This document shows positions 1-9,063 of a DNA stretch of 64,000 nucleotides, piece after piece. Origin of the DNA: Sinomicrobium pectinilyticum (GTDB lineage Bacteria; Bacteroidota; Bacteroidia; Flavobacteriales; Flavobacteriaceae); assembly GCF_003725735.1 (NCBI RefSeq), contig NZ_RJTM01000002.1, positions 248,001-312,000 of the forward strand, in the 5' to 3' direction. Both the position numbers and the translations under genes were made by a program. Each line of letters opens with the position of its first letter. Position 1 is the stretch's first letter. Under the pieces are notes generated by a model. The model was given only the letters and a program-made list of their open reading frames with translations. It searched no databases and was not told the DNA's origin.

Positions 1-128
1 AGCGAACCGTATATGCTGAAGTGCCGCCACGGGTGGAATACGAACTTACGGATATCGGAGAGCAGCTCGTACCCATACTGGACATGCTAAAAAAATGGGG
101 GACCAAACACAAGGAAACGATACAATAA
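1..128 (+). CDS. HxlR-family transcriptional regulator, C-terminal fragment
   Basis: The reading frame is open from base 3 and stops with TAA at 126-128, giving the last 41 residues of a protein whose start lies outside the window. The fragment contains [20 protein letters not shown] followed by a short helix ending in a KKW motif. This is the typical end of the winged-helix domain of HxlR/MarR-like regulators, where PP-x-V-x-Y-x-L-T forms the wing. HxlR proteins are small DNA-binding dimers, often redox or aldehyde responsive. The target cannot be judged because the neighbouring genes are missing on the left. The call rests on the wing motif only. Confidence 0.8.
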   Translation, partial: RTVYAEVPPRVEYELTDIGEQLVPILDMLKKWGTKHKETIQ

Positions 129-156
129 ACCGTTCCGTAATAAGCACATCCCCCTA

Positions 157-2664
157 TCAATAATTTGTACTGTAATAGTCAAAATACTTGCAATGTGTCT
201 TTACTTCTTCATAGAATGCAGTGTGGCTGTATTCTTTGAGTAATTGGAAATAACGGCGGTATGCCGAGGTTTTTATTTCTATCCGGCGTGTTTGCCTGGC
301 TTTGTAATCCAGGTTTTTGAGATTGTTCAGTTCCGGGTCATTTTGGGTACTGTAGAAAATTCCCTGTTCACATTTGGAGGCGGCAAAAAGTATTCTTGCC
401 TTGAGTTCTTCATCACCGGTCTTATCGAGTGCAGTTGTCAGGTAAGCCAGCGGACGGTCAAAATTGTCTTTGAACCAGGGGCTCCATTCATAATCCTTGA
501 AATAAAGCAGGTATTCAGGTGCTTTTTCTTCGAAATGACCGTTCCAGTCGGGATAATTATGGAATTTGGAATTATTGGCGTTGGAGCCACTGAAGGTAAG
601 TATATTCCTGTAGTACCCGAGAAGTGAGGTATTGAAAAAGAAATTTCCCAGAAGGTAATTTGCCTTTGCCGCTTTCTCACCATTTCCTTCTCCTTCTTTT
701 TTCAGCCGGATAAGTATCTCCGCGAGTTGCTTTTTATTTACGGAAGGGGGAATAAAGGTAAAATCATTCATATAATCCGTTTGCATTACCTGTTCTTCCG
801 GGCATTCGAAGCACTCAATGCGGTTGTAACCGAATATACTGCCCGGAATGTCGGAAAAATTTTTATAGGAAGTATTATCCCCATTTGTTATTTTTCTGAA
901 CTCGGAGAGGGCTTTTTCAGGTTCTCCTTTCCATAGGTATACATTGCCTTTCATATTGGCGGCATAACTGTCCAGGTCAAACCCGGTTTTCTGTATATAC
1001 TTCTTGGCCTGGTAATCGTATTCCACCGGGGGAATGCTCTTAACCAGCATCTCTTCAAAAGAATTTTTGTTCTTCTTGTGACAGAGTTCTTCTATGGCAG
1101 AGAGAATTTCCAGGTCAGGGTTGTATTCCAGTGCAGTAATGGGGTTTTGAAGTAAAAATGCTTTGGCGTAGTCCTTCTGTAAAAAAAAGCGATTGGCCAG
1201 CACATCGGTTATAAAACCACGTGTGCCGTGAGAATCCGGTGAATAGTAGACATTAGCCGGTGTTTTCGTATCCAGTACGTTCCCGTATTTTTTCATTAAG
1301 GTCTCTTCAAAACCTTCGGTGATCTCCGGTTGTTGCGTAATGTCGATCAACATAGCGAGTTTATCTTTTTGCCCGAGGATCTTTACATTTTTGCTATTCA
1401 CTTTTTCCAGGTGATCTTCGGCGGCCTTATAGTTCCCCCGGATAAAATACAGCCAGGCCGTGGTCAGTTGCCAGAATTCCTGCTCGCGGACCTTATTGTT
1501 CCCGGCCTGCTGTAATGCACTTTCAAGAGCCTGTTTCAGAAAAGATTCGGCATTGTTGTCCATATTCAGGGGGATACGGTAATCTTCGAGACCTTCCATG
1601 CAGGCGGGGTTCCGGTAGGAGCAGTAATAACGGGTAGGGAAAAAATTCCTTTCCAGCTGGTTAACTGCTCTTGCCATAAGTACTTTAGCCTGCGGAGCAT
1701 TGGGATCGTTCTGTATTATCTTCTCAAAAGGCGATAGCGGATTATTGAAATCCCGGTATCCCAGCAGCATATACAGGTCGTTTTTTGCCGTGATGGTTTC
1801 CGCTTCGGACAGAAGCGCTTCAAAATCGAGGTCGCGGGTAACGCGCATGGAAGCGTAAGCCTGTTCTTTCCGGTTTTTGGTATGGGTGAAAAACCGGGAG
1901 AAATCGTAATGTGCCTGCATATAATTTCCGAGCCCTCTTTCGGCACCTCCTTTCTGGTCCAGGGCATAATAATATATTACCGGTTTATAGTCCAGGCTTT
2001 CCACATGAGTATTGAAATAACCTATGGCTTCCCGGTATCTCCGGGAATAATGGGCAAAACGGACCAATTGATAGCCATAACGGAGTTTGAGTTCTTTGTC
2101 GGTTTCTGCCTGCCAGCTTTTTTCCAGGACCTGTATCACCTTGTCGTAATCCAGTTCTTCCACGGTATGCTCGGGCACATTGCCCCAGTAATACCTGCGG
2201 TCTCCTTTTACAGCCATATAGGGTTCCAGGTACTTGGCATATGCCAGGTATAATAATGCCTGTTTGTATTTTTTTATGAAGTTCTTATCGATGAAACCCA
2301 GTTTTTTGTCGGCTACGGTCTTTTCCTGTGCCAATGCCCGGAGATCCTCCCTTCCTGATTGAAATACCAGGTAAAGGGCTTGTTCGTAAGATATGCCGAG
2401 GTACTTCTGCCACTCTTCTATGTTTTCATTGTTTTCCGTACCGTCCGTTTTGTCCGGGGTATAAAAACTGCTGTCGTAAGTGAGCAAAAAAGCCTGGTAA
2501 CGGGGTTCCTCTATATTTTCCTGTGCAAAGAGGTTATAATACGTATAATCTTCCCCGAAATCACCCGCACAATAAGAAGTGGTATGGTTACCAGGGGTAT
2601 GTGCCAATACGGAATAAGCGAAAGAGGTTAGTAAAAATGCGGTGTAGAATACTATTTGTTTCAT
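157..2664 (-). CDS. Large exported protein of unknown function, TPR-like
   Basis: About 835 residues. A start eight codons further upstream (2688) is possible, but the start at 2664 gives a clean signal peptide, MKQIVFYTAFLLTSFAYSVLA. The mature part is rich in aromatic and charged residues and has many helix pairs that resemble degenerate tetratricopeptide repeats, for example near WKGEPEKALSEFRKI, but no catalytic motif that I recognise. It probably acts in the periplasm or at the cell surface. It lies just downstream of, and on the same strand as, the lipoprotein at 2817-3806, so the two may form a unit (128-bp gap). No domain name can be given; the TPR description is inferred from sequence character. 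Confidence 0.75.
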   Translation of the reverse strand: MKQIVFYTAFLLTSFAYSVLAHTPGNHTTSYCAGDFGEDYTYYNLFAQENIEEPRYQAFLLTYDSSFYTPDKTDGTENNENIEEWQKYLGISYEQALYLVFQSGREDLRALAQEKTVADKKLGFIDKNFIKKYKQALLYLAYAKYLEPYMAVKGDRRYYWGNVPEHTVEELDYDKVIQVLEKSWQAETDKELKLRYGYQLVRFAHYSRRYREAIGYFNTHVESLDYKPVIYYYALDQKGGAERGLGNYMQAHYDFSRFFTHTKNRKEQAYASMRVTRDLDFEALLSEAETITAKNDLYMLLGYRDFNNPLSPFEKIIQNDPNAPQAKVLMARAVNQLERNFFPTRYYCSYRNPACMEGLEDYRIPLNMDNNAESFLKQALESALQQAGNNKVREQEFWQLTTAWLYFIRGNYKAAEDHLEKVNSKNVKILGQKDKLAMLIDITQQPEITEGFEETLMKKYGNVLDTKTPANVYYSPDSHGTRGFITDVLANRFFLQKDYAKAFLLQNPITALEYNPDLEILSAIEELCHKKNKNSFEEMLVKSIPPVEYDYQAKKYIQKTGFDLDSYAANMKGNVYLWKGEPEKALSEFRKITNGDNTSYKNFSDIPGSIFGYNRIECFECPEEQVMQTDYMNDFTFIPPSVNKKQLAEILIRLKKEGEGNGEKAAKANYLLGNFFFNTSLLGYYRNILTFSGSNANNSKFHNYPDWNGHFEEKAPEYLLYFKDYEWSPWFKDNFDRPLAYLTTALDKTGDEELKARILFAASKCEQGIFYSTQNDPELNNLKNLDYKARQTRRIEIKTSAYRRYFQLLKEYSHTAFYEEVKTHCKYFDYYSTNY

Positions 2665-2816
2665 AGGATTGCGGTTCGTTTTTAGCACTTTATTTCCCCG
2701 AAGGTTACGGAAACAGGTGTATGTGATATAGAGTTTTTTTTCAGCTTTTGTTTTGTTCCGGAAGTTAAAAGTAACCTATAGGGAACAAACAGAAAATACT
2801 CGGATTCCGGTATTTT

Positions 2817-3806
2817 TTATTGCAGGTCCTCCGGAGAAAACCTCGGAAGGAACAGGCTGTCCAGGTGATAATATATATAGTTATACCGTTTATTGATCTT
2901 CTTGCTGAGAAAGTCTTTGGCTTCCTGCAGCAATTCGGGAGATATATGTTCTACACGAATCCGGAACCCCCGGTTGAGATAGATACCCCGTAAAAAGGTA
3001 TCTTCCTGTAATTCGAAGGAGTGTTCGTCTGTTTTCCGGTAGATTTTATCCGGTAGTTCCTCCTTTGTAACACCGTTGATAAGTTTTGTCCTGCCCAGGT
3101 GGTTGGTCACTACGGCCCAGGAATAAAGGGGGAGGGCCACGTCAAAATCCAGGGGGTAATTTCCAATGTCCCCGAGATAATCCTTCAACAGGGTAAGGTC
3201 CAGAATGGAATTTTTTCCGTCGTTCTCTACAGGGCTGGAGGTAGCATAGGCCATAAGATACACCTTATCTGCCGGGGGAACTCCGGTTTCGTCCCGGTAT
3301 TTTACCTGGTGAAGCCGCAGGGTACACGTTGTTTTTTTACCGGAAACGGTTCGAAATGTATCCAGAAAACGGAAAAAACGGTCTTTGGTGGTAGCTGTCC
3401 AGTCACAGTCTATTTGTATTTCCTCCGGGTCTCCCAATTGATTGTCCGACATTATTTTCCGGACCAGGGCGAAGACATCTTTTGCCAGTTTATCGGTATC
3501 TGTGACGGATATATGCGTAAAGGTACGATTGGTAATAAACACTACCGGAATGTATTCCGCCGGTAATGCTTTCGCATCGAATGAACGGATTGCCGCCTGG
3601 GGTTGGGGTATTCCTTTCTGTATGTCTACATCAAAAAGGCGAAGGTATAGCCGGGTAGCTCCCAGCTGTTCGAAAAACTGTTTTTCCGTTTCCCCGATAC
3701 GGGTCTTGCTTTTCCAGTAATAAAACTGTACCGGATGTGTCTTTCGGTCCTCACATGACGAAAGGAGAAAAATACAGATAAGGATTAATGAAAGAAGATG
3801 ACGCAT
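2817..3806 (-). CDS. Predicted lipoprotein of unknown function
   Basis: The ATG at 3806 is preferred over a longer frame reaching 3983. It gives a lipoprotein signal, MRHLLSLILICIFLLSSC, with the lipidated Cys at residue 18. The protein has 329 residues. The early region reads FYYWKSKTRIGETE...LGATRLYLRLFDVD, later comes IQIDCDWTATTK, and then VYLMAYATSS. Alternating strands of this type ending in acidic residues suggest a TIM-barrel-like fold similar to glycosidase-like domains of unknown function (DUF3142-like is my guess, not verified). It is probably anchored in a periplasmic or outer membrane. It may be co-transcribed with the large exported protein downstream. Confidence 0.75.
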   Translation of the reverse strand: MRHLLSLILICIFLLSSCEDRKTHPVQFYYWKSKTRIGETEKQFFEQLGATRLYLRLFDVDIQKGIPQPQAAIRSFDAKALPAEYIPVVFITNRTFTHISVTDTDKLAKDVFALVRKIMSDNQLGDPEEIQIDCDWTATTKDRFFRFLDTFRTVSGKKTTCTLRLHQVKYRDETGVPPADKVYLMAYATSSPVENDGKNSILDLTLLKDYLGDIGNYPLDFDVALPLYSWAVVTNHLGRTKLINGVTKEELPDKIYRKTDEHSFELQEDTFLRGIYLNRGFRIRVEHISPELLQEAKDFLSKKINKRYNYIYYHLDSLFLPRFSPEDLQ

Positions 3807-3936
3807 GATTGCACATGGTATATGCTTCAATAATACGAAAAAGTATGATGTAAATAAATTTATTTTCAGGAAAGAATATCCGGGGATGAATTTTTCCCGG
3901 TTTAAAGTATGTTTTCTAAGATTCCTTAAGGCAGGG

Positions 3937-3974
3937 TTAAAATAAGGGCACGGGGATCTTACCCCCTGTGCCCT
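3937..3974 (-). terminator. Intrinsic terminator of the sigma/SusCD/epimerase operon
   Basis: On the minus strand an inverted repeat (AGGGCACAGGGGG, loop, CCCCGTGCCCT; one bulged base) is followed by TTATTTT. It begins about 10 bp after the stop codon of the DUF819 gene, where the leftward operon should end. Confidence 0.65.
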
Positions 3975-3983
3975 CTGTTTCAT

Positions 3984-5240
3984 TCATAAATAACCAAAAA
4001 TATTGTATAAAATAACCCCGCATATATAAGCGCCGTATGTACCCACGGCATATCCCAGTACGGCGAGAAGTACGCCGACGGGTGCCAGGTAAGGACTAAA
4101 GGAAGCTGCAACTATGGGAGCGGAAGCCGCGCCTCCTATATTGGCCTGGCTTCCCACCGCAATAAAAAAGAAAGGGGCTTTTATAATCCGGGCCACAATG
4201 AGCATGGTCGTTATATGTACCAGTATCCATACTATGCCTATGAGAAAGAACTTCGGATTGTTCAGCAGGGCCCCGAGATCCATATGCATGCCTATGGTAG
4301 CCACCAGGATATACAGAAATATACTGCCTGTCCTGGAGGCCCCGTACGCTTCTACCTGTCTTGCCCTGGTAAATGACAGGGCGAGCCCGAATGTCGTGGC
4401 CAGAACAACGAGCCAGAAAAAACTGCTGGTCAGGGAGTATTTTTCGAGTTGCGGATAATTATCCTGAAAAAAGGGCGCAATACCATCGGCCAGGAAATGG
4501 GCCAGGCCGGTAATGCCGAAACCTATGGCAATTAAGACCATCAACCTGTTGGCGGTAACCGGGAGCCATTGGCCTGCCTGTTGTTTTTCCAGCCGGCTTT
4601 CCAGTTCGTATATAGGCGTACTGTCTGCCTTTAACCATTTGTCTATAACCTGTGGACGCTGGGACCAGTACAACAGAAATCCCATCCATAAATTGGCTAC
4701 AAGAACATCTACAGCGATCATTTGGGCAAACAGGTCCGAACTGGCTCCAAACACTTCGTACATGGCGGTCTGGTTGGCCCCTCCGCCAATCCAGCTACCT
4801 GCAATGGTAGTAAGGCCGCGCCAGACCTCCTCTCCTCCGGGGTGTAATACGTCCGGGAAAACGGAACCTACGGTATAGAGTGCTATAGGGGCTCCCAGAA
4901 TGATACCCACTGTACCGGCAAGAAACATGATAATAGCTTTGCTTCCCAGTTTTTTGAGTTCCCGGAAGTTTATACTTATCGTCAGTAATACCAGACTTGC
5001 AGGCAGGAGATAACGGGAGGCCACGAAATACAAGCCGGATTTTTCACCATCTATTATATTGAAGGTATTGAACAATGCCGGAATGAAATAACACAGCAGT
5101 ACCGAAGGAACTATGCGGTAAAAACGCTTCAAGTAAGGATTATTACTGGCCGAAGTAATAAAAATCACTCCCAATGTAACGGCCAGTATTCCGAACACTA
5201 CAGCATCATTCGTTATCCATGGGGTTGATGTTTCACTCAT
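3984..5240 (-). CDS. DUF819 family multi-pass membrane protein
   Basis: 418 residues with about ten hydrophobic segments spread over the whole length, for example VVFGILAVTLGVIFI near the start and LAPVGVLLAVLGYAVGTYGAY near the end. A glycine-rich loop, GSWIGGGANQTAMYEVFG, and another, GSQANIGGAASAPIVAASF, match the conserved re-entrant-like regions of DUF819 (YjcL-type) proteins. These are predicted inner-membrane carriers without an agreed substrate. Its start overlaps the preceding serine hydrolase by 8 bp, so translation is probably coupled. Together with the epimerase and the SusC/D pair, the context suggests it exports or imports a peptide or amino-acid derivative; that is inference. 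Confidence 0.85.
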   Translation of the reverse strand: MSETSTPWITNDAVVFGILAVTLGVIFITSASNNPYLKRFYRIVPSVLLCYFIPALFNTFNIIDGEKSGLYFVASRYLLPASLVLLTISINFRELKKLGSKAIIMFLAGTVGIILGAPIALYTVGSVFPDVLHPGGEEVWRGLTTIAGSWIGGGANQTAMYEVFGASSDLFAQMIAVDVLVANLWMGFLLYWSQRPQVIDKWLKADSTPIYELESRLEKQQAGQWLPVTANRLMVLIAIGFGITGLAHFLADGIAPFFQDNYPQLEKYSLTSSFFWLVVLATTFGLALSFTRARQVEAYGASRTGSIFLYILVATIGMHMDLGALLNNPKFFLIGIVWILVHITTMLIVARIIKAPFFFIAVGSQANIGGAASAPIVAASFSPYLAPVGVLLAVLGYAVGTYGAYICGVILYNIFGYL

Positions 5241-6603
5241 CGGAGGTCATATTATGTCTGAGGTTATTCAATACTAGGGAAACAATATTTGCTTTCTCTT
5301 TTTCTCTGGTCTTGATATAGGTTTTCTCCAGTTTTTCAAGACTTTCCCTGTCCCAGTCCGCATCCCGGTTTTCTGTTTGCCAATCCGTAATATTACTGGC
5401 ATTCAGCTGGCATATTTCTTTTTGTAACCGGTCGTGGGCCTTGACCCGGGGAAGCCGAAGAGGTTTCCCTTTTACATAGGCATCTACGCTCCTACGAATA
5501 TCTTTCATATAGGCGGACTCAAAAGTATTATTGAGTATAATGACGAGGCTCCCCGTCTTTGTAAACCTCTTGATGTAAGACAGGTTTCCCGCCCAGCTCC
5601 CTGTGTGGTATACGATTTTCCCGAGACTGTCGTCCTGCCGGATGTGCCATCCGAAACCGTAATCAGAATCTTCCGTGGAAGGAGGGTATGCCCTGAAGAT
5701 TGTTTTTTTACTTTCGGCATTGAGAATTTTATCGGTATACAATATACTGTCCCAGCGAATAAGGTCATCCAGGCTGGAAGAAAGCCGCCCGGGGCCAAGT
5801 CTGCCGCTGAGAAAACGATAATAGTATTTCCCGGAGAGGGTTTCCGGCCGGACATAGGTACAGGTGGCGGGATCGATGCGGTAGGCGGGAGCATAATTTT
5901 CCATAGACCAGATACTGTCGCGTTCGTAAAAACCGCTGTTTACCATTCCGGCTTTTTCAAAAATGTTTTCCCGGAGGAATACATCCAGGGTTTTACCACT
6001 TACGGCACGGACTATTTCCGCGAGGAGTACAAATCCGGAATTGGAATAATGGAACTCCGTGCCGGGACTGCTTAAGAGGGCAGGTTTTTTCTCCTTAAAG
6101 TAAGCCAGTATATCAGCGTTGCAGGCAATACGTGTGGTATCCCATTGTTTACGGAAATAATCCTCGTAATCCGGTAACCCGGAAGTATGGGTCAGTAAAT
6201 TTTTGACTGTGATATTCCTGTAAGGAAAATCCTGTCCGAGATAGTTATATGCGGGAAGGTCCGTCTCGAGCTTTCCCTGCTGTTGAAGGAGTTGAATGGC
6301 AGCTGCCGTAAATTGTTTGGAAACGGAAGCTATTTCCATAGCTGTGTGTGGTGTAAAAGGAGTCTTTCTTTCCATATTGGCCTTGCCATATGTTTTTTTG
6401 AAAATGAGTACCCCGTCTTTTTTTACGGCTACGGCTCCGTTAAACATTTTCTTCGTGTACAAAGTGTCGAAGAAATTTTCCAGGGCTGTATCATTAATGA
6501 ACTGCTGTTCCTGCTTTTTTTCTTTTTTTTCACGGGTACATGCCATGGAAAAAAGAAGCAGCAAAGTGGCTGTTATTAAAAAGAGGTATAATTTACTGTA
6601 CAT
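5233..6603 (-). CDS. Serine beta-lactamase-like hydrolase, lipoprotein
   Basis: 456 residues of the class C beta-lactamase / DD-peptidase fold. The three active-site motifs are visible: S93-V-S-K96 (nucleophile and base), Y186-S-N188 and H333-T-G335. The N-terminus MYSKLYLFLITATLLLLFSMAC looks like a lipoprotein signal with Cys22, although the residues before the Cys are not the ideal consensus. Family members hydrolyse beta-lactams, D-amino-acid peptides or esters. Sitting between a dipeptide epimerase (11-bp overlap) and DUF819 (8-bp overlap), a D-aminopeptidase or carboxypeptidase-type role on imported peptides is more likely than antibiotic resistance. About 120 residues after the HTG motif have no clear assignment. 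Confidence 0.85.
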   Translation of the reverse strand: MYSKLYLFLITATLLLLFSMACTREKKEKKQEQQFINDTALENFFDTLYTKKMFNGAVAVKKDGVLIFKKTYGKANMERKTPFTPHTAMEIASVSKQFTAAAIQLLQQQGKLETDLPAYNYLGQDFPYRNITVKNLLTHTSGLPDYEDYFRKQWDTTRIACNADILAYFKEKKPALLSSPGTEFHYSNSGFVLLAEIVRAVSGKTLDVFLRENIFEKAGMVNSGFYERDSIWSMENYAPAYRIDPATCTYVRPETLSGKYYYRFLSGRLGPGRLSSSLDDLIRWDSILYTDKILNAESKKTIFRAYPPSTEDSDYGFGWHIRQDDSLGKIVYHTGSWAGNLSYIKRFTKTGSLVIILNNTFESAYMKDIRRSVDAYVKGKPLRLPRVKAHDRLQKEICQLNASNITDWQTENRDADWDRESLEKLEKTYIKTREKEKANIVSLVLNNLRHNMTSDE

Positions 6604-7636
6604 CGGGTTTAATTTTATCCCAGTTTGGTGTTACCAGTCCCAACCCTGGAAGACCATTGGGTTTAATGATTCCGTTTTCTACTTTATGCCCGGTAAAGGG
6701 ATCGTTTTTAATTCCGAGATTTCCGTCCAGGTCAATCCAGTCGGCCATGGCTCCCAACTGGGAAGCCGCGGCAATAGCACAGGAGGTTTCGGACATGCAC
6801 CCCAGCATAATTTTTAAGCCTGTTTTTCTGGCCGCCGATGCCATCCGGTACGCCTCCCGGAGCCCGGTGGATTTCATCAATTTAATATTGATAGCGTGGA
6901 AGTACCTTCCGGCAGATATCACACCCGTAAATCTTTGAATGCTTTCGTCGCCTATAAGCGGAAGGGGAGACCGTGCTACAAGCCATTCCATGTCCTTCAG
7001 GGCGGTTGTGGGCATGGGCTGTTCTATAAAAATAACATTCTGATCTCTGAGCCATTCGATTTTGTCAAGAGCTTTCTCTTTATCTTTCCATCCCTGGTTG
7101 GCATCTATATATAAAGGCTTATCTGTTTCTTGACGGACAGTATCTATAATTTCCCTGTCATTTTCTCCACCCAGCTTAATTTTGAGAAACCTGAAATCAT
7201 GTGCCTCTCTTACCCTTTCGCGGATGATATCTGCTGTGTCTATCCCTATGGTTTTACTGGTAACGAGTTCTTTTCCGGGAAGACCGAAATAAGAATGCAG
7301 GGGGATGTGGAGCAGTTTACCGATAAGGTCGTGCAGGGCGATATCTATGGATGCTTTTACCGCAGGATTTCCCGGGGCAATATGGTCTACATAATCCAGT
7401 ATTTCTTCCGCATTAAAGGGATCTTTAAAAGGAGCAAGGTCTACACGGGACAAAAAATCAGTTGCGGTAGCGATGCTTTCGCCGTACAAGGGCGGCATGG
7501 AAGCTTCACCGAAACCGTCCACACTTTCGAAACGGAGGCGTACCAGGACAACAGGGGTACTTGTCCTGGTACTTCCTGCGATCCGGAAGACATGTTTTTT
7601 GTATAGGGTATAGGGCTTGTATGATAAGGAAATCAT
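6593..7636 (-). CDS. Dipeptide epimerase (enolase superfamily, Ala-Glu epimerase type)
   Basis: 347 residues. The enolase-superfamily layout is complete: the KxK base pair K152-I-K154, metal ligands D178 (IDAN), E205 (FIEQP) and D230 (GDES), the second base K252 (INIKLMK), and the D302-L-D304-G motif that binds the dipeptide amino group in Ala-Glu-type epimerases. The reaction is inversion of the alpha carbon of the C-terminal residue of a dipeptide, as in L-Ala-D-Glu recycling from murein, although some family members take other dipeptides. There is no signal peptide, so it is cytosolic. It overlaps the SusD stop by 1 bp and the hydrolase start by 11 bp, which shows a tight operon. Confidence 0.9.
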   Translation of the reverse strand: MISLSYKPYTLYKKHVFRIAGSTRTSTPVVLVRLRFESVDGFGEASMPPLYGESIATATDFLSRVDLAPFKDPFNAEEILDYVDHIAPGNPAVKASIDIALHDLIGKLLHIPLHSYFGLPGKELVTSKTIGIDTADIIRERVREAHDFRFLKIKLGGENDREIIDTVRQETDKPLYIDANQGWKDKEKALDKIEWLRDQNVIFIEQPMPTTALKDMEWLVARSPLPLIGDESIQRFTGVISAGRYFHAINIKLMKSTGLREAYRMASAARKTGLKIMLGCMSETSCAIAAASQLGAMADWIDLDGNLGIKNDPFTGHKVENGIIKPNGLPGLGLVTPNWDKIKPDVQ

Positions 7637-9051
7637 TAGTAACCTGGGTTTTGTGGTGCTATATCAGGATTGGCATTGAGTTCGTTTAAAGGAATAGGGA
7701 GTATAAATTTATCGTTGGGATAAGGTGCCTCTATAATATTTTCGCTTTGAATGATCCTCACATCTTTTTTGTTGCGGTTGAGGTCAAACAGACGATGACC
7801 CTCAAATGCCAGTTCTTTTCTTCTTTCCAGGAGAATGCGATCTACCAGTGCATCTCCGCTTTCGCCTGCGGCACTTGCGCCGGGGGTGGCCCTTTCCATA
7901 ACTTTCAGGAGGTCTGCACGTGCCTCGGCATCTTTCCCGGTTTTGGCATAGGCCTCTGCCCGGATCAGGAACTGTTCGGCAAGGCGGAGGATGCGGACAT
8001 TATCATCTCTTGATGTTCCCCGGGGAAATTTGTAGACAAAAAGCGCATTTTCTTCCGCCCCTGTCTTGGAACCTTTTTTTATGGCTCCCAGCCTGGCATC
8101 ATTACTGTCATAGAGGTTAAACAAGTCGGTGGTAACCAGGGCATCTGCATAACCACCCGGATCGAAATAATGCCCAAGTCCGTTGGTTCCCGCATTATCC
8201 GCCACGGTATTGACGATCTCAAAAATAGATTCGGAATTGAATTCTTCTGCCCATAAATCAGGATAATTCTCATTGCCCGCCAGGCTGAACCCTCCGTTAT
8301 CTATAACTTCCGTACTGTATTTTATGGCATTGGTATAATCCTCCTGGTATAGATATGACCTGGCAGCAAGGGCTTTAACGGCATAGGAGGTAAACCTGCC
8401 GTTCTTTTTATCGGCGGTAATTTTTTCGAGGGCCTTAGCAAGATCGGTATTTACTTGCTCATATACTTCTTTGACGGTGTTTCGGGCCGGAGAGATCTCA
8501 TTATCTTCGGAACGGTTAATGACCGGAATGCCCGGATGGTCTGCATCGGGGGTATAATTATAAGGCTGGGCAAAAAGCCTGACCAGGTCAAAATGGGCCA
8601 GGGCCCTCAGCGCATAGGCCTCACCCACGAGCTGGTTGATCTGTTCCTGTTGTTCACCGGAAACAATCTCCAGTTTTTCACCGCCTTCTATGGCTTTGGA
8701 AGCATTGACGATAACCTCGTACAAGGTGTTCCACAACCCATCTGCAAAAGTATCTTCTTCGCTTACTACAAAACCGTCGTAATCCAGGTATCTTCCCGTA
8801 TTCCGGATACTCAGGGCCAGGTTATCCGCCATGAGTTCGGGGATAACATACATACTGCGTCCGTAATAATCGGAACTTTGCAGTTTGCTGTACACGCCGT
8901 TTATTGCGGTTTGCAGGGTATTGACATCAGTTATTGCCTGTTCTGCGGAAACATTTTGTTCCGGTTCTATGTCGAGAAAATCACTGCTGCAGGAAACCAT
9001 ACAGGTTATAAGAAGCAATGAAGTAATGGTATGTTTTATATTTCGGATCAT
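7636..9051 (-). CDS. SusD/RagB-family nutrient-binding outer-membrane lipoprotein
   Basis: 471 residues. The signal ends in LLLITCMVSCSSDFLDIEPE, with the lipidated Cys followed by the SDFLD motif typical of SusD proteins. The helical TPR-like core contains GEAYALRALAHFDLVRLF, and the C-terminus ends in the family pattern NPDIAPQNPGY. SusD sits as a lid on the SusC barrel and captures the ligand at the cell surface. It starts 12 bp after the SusC stop. The downstream genes (epimerase, serine hydrolase) suggest a peptide ligand, as in RagAB, rather than a glycan. Confidence 0.93.
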   Translation of the reverse strand: MIRNIKHTITSLLLITCMVSCSSDFLDIEPEQNVSAEQAITDVNTLQTAINGVYSKLQSSDYYGRSMYVIPELMADNLALSIRNTGRYLDYDGFVVSEEDTFADGLWNTLYEVIVNASKAIEGGEKLEIVSGEQQEQINQLVGEAYALRALAHFDLVRLFAQPYNYTPDADHPGIPVINRSEDNEISPARNTVKEVYEQVNTDLAKALEKITADKKNGRFTSYAVKALAARSYLYQEDYTNAIKYSTEVIDNGGFSLAGNENYPDLWAEEFNSESIFEIVNTVADNAGTNGLGHYFDPGGYADALVTTDLFNLYDSNDARLGAIKKGSKTGAEENALFVYKFPRGTSRDDNVRILRLAEQFLIRAEAYAKTGKDAEARADLLKVMERATPGASAAGESGDALVDRILLERRKELAFEGHRLFDLNRNKKDVRIIQSENIIEAPYPNDKFILPIPLNELNANPDIAPQNPGY

Positions 9052-9063
9052 TGGTTTAAAGTT

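Noticed and set aside
5233-6603. Reading the serine hydrolase as an antibiotic-resistance beta-lactamase
   Set aside because: The operon context is peptide processing, and the long C-terminal extension is unlike class C resistance enzymes; the fold alone does not show resistance.
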